DNA from: Desulfobacterales bacterium | GTDB lineage: Bacteria; Desulfobacterota; Desulfobacteria; Desulfobacterales; 4be13 | Direction of reading: 5' to 3' | DNA length: 6,741 bases | Assembly: GCA_029934695.1 (NCBI GenBank) | Contig: JAOZLU010000398.1 | Coordinates: 1-6,741 of the forward strand | Part shown: positions 5,704 to 6,741 of the stretch, piece after piece | Position numbering within the stretch: the first letter of the stretch is position 1 | How the letters are laid out: every line of letters starts with the position of its first letter | Program-made: the position numbers and the translations under genes | The notes under the pieces: model-generated | Databases searched by the model: none | What the model was told of the DNA's origin: nothing | The model's input: only the letters and a program-made list of their open reading frames with translations

Positions 5704-5773
5704 ACTAATCTTTTTGTTGAATTTATTTTAACATGAATCACTGTGATTTTTTTATTTTCTTCATGCCTGAATC

Positions 5774-5789
5774 AAGGAGTTTTAGAATG
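5774..5789 (+). promoter_or_regulatory. Ribosome binding site that fixes the purN start
   Basis: AAGGAG (5774-5779) lies 7 bases before ATG 5787. The protein from there begins MDKKIRIGALISGGGTNL, the expected N-terminus of the fold. The in-frame ATG at 5733 has no ribosome site and would add an unrelated 18-residue extension. Confidence 0.88.
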
Positions 5790-6578
5790 GACAAAAAAAT
5801 TCGTATCGGAGCACTTATATCAGGGGGAGGGACGAACCTTGAGGCCATCATTGAGTCCTGCAAATCGGGAAAGATAGACGGAGAAGTCGTATTTATCGGA
5901 TCGGACAATCCGAATGCACGCGGTCTTGAAAGGGGCCGTGACCACGGAATCCCCACATTTACAGCAGATTATAAAGGAATCATACAGGACATCAGGGAAT
6001 CGCCGGAGAAAATCATGCCTCCGGATGATTTTGATATAAATGAGGTGATTTCAAAACAGTCTCTTTTTTCCCGGGTTCTCGACACTGAGAAGATGAAATT
6101 TTTTATCGTCACAAGGGTGATTGCGGAAGCTGAACTCCTTGAAAAAATGAAACCTTATCCGTTTGATCTGCTGGTGCTGGCTGGTTTTATGAGAACGCTG
6201 ACCCCCTATTTTATAGACAGAGTCAATACCGATTATGACAATCCGCGCATAATGAATGTCCATCCTTCCCTGCTTCCCGCGTTTCCCGGTACTGACGGAT
6301 ATGGAGATACATTTCGATACGGATGCAAGATCGGAGGGTGTACCATCCATTTCGTTGACTACGGAGAAGACACAGGCCCGATTATCGGACAGAAAATATT
6401 TGAGATTCACAAACATGATACTCTGGATACCATCAAAAAAAAAGGACTGAAACTGGAATGGAAACTGTATCCGGAATGCATCCAAGCCTTTGCAGAAAGA
6501 CGTTTGAAAACTGTCAGTATGTCCCATACGTTGAAAAACGGAAGAAAGGTGACAAGAAGAGTAGTAAAAATCACCTGA
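5787..6578 (+). CDS. purN: Phosphoribosylglycinamide formyltransferase (PurN-like), long form
   Basis: Transfers formyl from 10-formyl-THF to glycinamide ribonucleotide, the third step of de novo purine synthesis, in the cytoplasm. The SGGGTN phosphate-binding loop (12-17), the conserved FDLLVLAGFMR (126-136), NVHPSLLP (157-164) and EDTGP (194-198) are present. The catalytic triad by comparison with E. coli PurN (N106, H108, D144) is N157, H159, D195. At 263 aa it is longer than E. coli PurN (212 aa). About 35 extra residues lie between strand 2 and the LAGFMR strand (roughly 62-125, with PEKIMPPDDFDINEV), and there is a basic C-terminal tail (NGRKVTRRVVK). A segment after the catalytic His also differs (GTDGYGDTFRYGCKIGG). 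The start is set by AAGGAG at 5774. It is probably monocistronic from the promoter at 5675. A related formyltransferase with another substrate is possible but less likely. Confidence 0.87.
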   Translation: MDKKIRIGALISGGGTNLEAIIESCKSGKIDGEVVFIGSDNPNARGLERGRDHGIPTFTADYKGIIQDIRESPEKIMPPDDFDINEVISKQSLFSRVLDTEKMKFFIVTRVIAEAELLEKMKPYPFDLLVLAGFMRTLTPYFIDRVNTDYDNPRIMNVHPSLLPAFPGTDGYGDTFRYGCKIGGCTIHFVDYGEDTGPIIGQKIFEIHKHDTLDTIKKKGLKLEWKLYPECIQAFAERRLKTVSMSHTLKNGRKVTRRVVKIT

Positions 6579-6608
6579 TAAATCCAACCTGGCAATCCCT
6601 GCCCAGCT

Positions 6609-6659
6609 CGTTACGAGGCTCTGCCTCGTAACGCATGATGGGAGACTCTGCCCCTCATG
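6609..6659. repeat. Two adjacent hairpin repeats sharing a GRCTCTGCC core
   Basis: Hairpin 1: CGTTACGAGGC (6609-6619), loop TCT, GCCTCGTAACG (6623-6633), a perfect 11-bp stem. Hairpin 2: CATGATGGG (6634-6642) pairs imperfectly with CCCTCATG (6652-6659). The cores are GGCTCTGCC in the first and GACTCTGCC in the second, while the arms are unrelated in sequence. They start 30 bases after the purN stop and could terminate or stabilise transcripts from either side, although no T-run follows hairpin 1. They look like members of a dispersed palindromic family. Confidence 0.75.
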
Positions 6660-6671
6660 AACAATTTGATA

Positions 6672-6741
6672 TTAAGCTGTTCTTTCTGAAATATATTCAT
6701 CCTGCATGAGCTTTTTCCTTAAACTCTCTGGCCCGCATCCC
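6672..6741 (-). CDS. Possible 3' end of a minus-strand gene, partial
   Basis: On the - strand a frame enters from the right edge and ends at TAA (6672-6674), giving 22 residues (GCGPESLRKKLMQDEYISER plus TA). A second - frame gives only MRAREFKEKAHAG before its stop. Nothing in either is diagnostic. The idea of a convergent gene rests on an open frame running right up to the hairpin pair, so it is weak. Confidence 0.2.
   Translation of the reverse strand, partial: GCGPESLRKKLMQDEYISERTA

Noticed and set aside
5736..5753. Attenuator hairpin in the purN leader (AATCA-CTG-TGATT then T-run)
   Set aside because: The stem is only 5 bp and mostly A-T, too weak to expect termination; no alternative antiterminator fold or leader peptide is seen.
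5733..5786. Upstream ATG 5733 as the purN start
   Set aside because: It has no ribosome site, while ATG 5787 has AAGGAG at 7 bases and begins at the expected family N-terminus.

Overview
The window most resembles a mesophilic, anaerobic Desulfobacterota genome, probably Desulfobacterales. This is an inference from three things: a corrinoid-activator (RACE/ASKHA) gene, a SPASM radical SAM enzyme, and non-coding gaps filled with short dispersed palindromes and heptamer-like repeats. No rRNA, tRNA or taxonomic marker is present, so the assignment is tentative. All convincing genes are on the + strand. One weak candidate 3' end lies on the - strand at the right edge.

Layout. (1) 1-1199: 3' part of a radical SAM/SPASM enzyme; its cluster-binding CxxxCxxC motif lies left of the window. 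A perfect 13-bp inverted repeat and a sigma70-like promoter sit inside its last 110 bases. (2) 1286-1693: an unrecognised 135-aa, probably beta-rich ORF whose last residues are encoded by a repeat. (3) 1665-1766: two tandem 46-bp hairpin units, differing only at two positions that base-pair with each other. (4) 1798-2544: a Sir2 NAD-dependent deacylase. (5) 2548-4143: a RACE-type ASKHA protein that starts 3 bases after the sirtuin stop and lacks the family's N-terminal [2Fe-2S] domain. Both of its ends run into low-complexity repeats. (6) 4207-5214: a two-helix K+ channel with a cytoplasmic RCK domain, similar in size and layout to MthK. It has an internal GGGAGG-N6-TTG that could give free RCK subunits. 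(7) 5215-5675: a decayed methyltransferase with a single-base frameshift, then a nested palindromic repeat. (8) 5675-6578: a strong promoter and a 263-aa PurN-like GAR formyltransferase. (9) 6579-6741: two adjacent hairpins sharing a core but with different arms, then a possible convergent gene end.

How the genes fit together. sir2 and the RACE gene are tightly spaced and probably co-transcribed. RACE proteins use ATP to drive re-reduction of inactive Co(II) corrinoid proteins, for example in the Wood-Ljungdahl pathway. A link to protein deacylation is possible but unproven. The channel gene follows 63 bases later, and purN has its own promoter. There is no obvious defence system, integrase or transposase. 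The unusual points are the cluster-less RACE protein, the possible internal start in the channel gene, and a different short repeat family in nearly every gap, some of which encode the ends of proteins.
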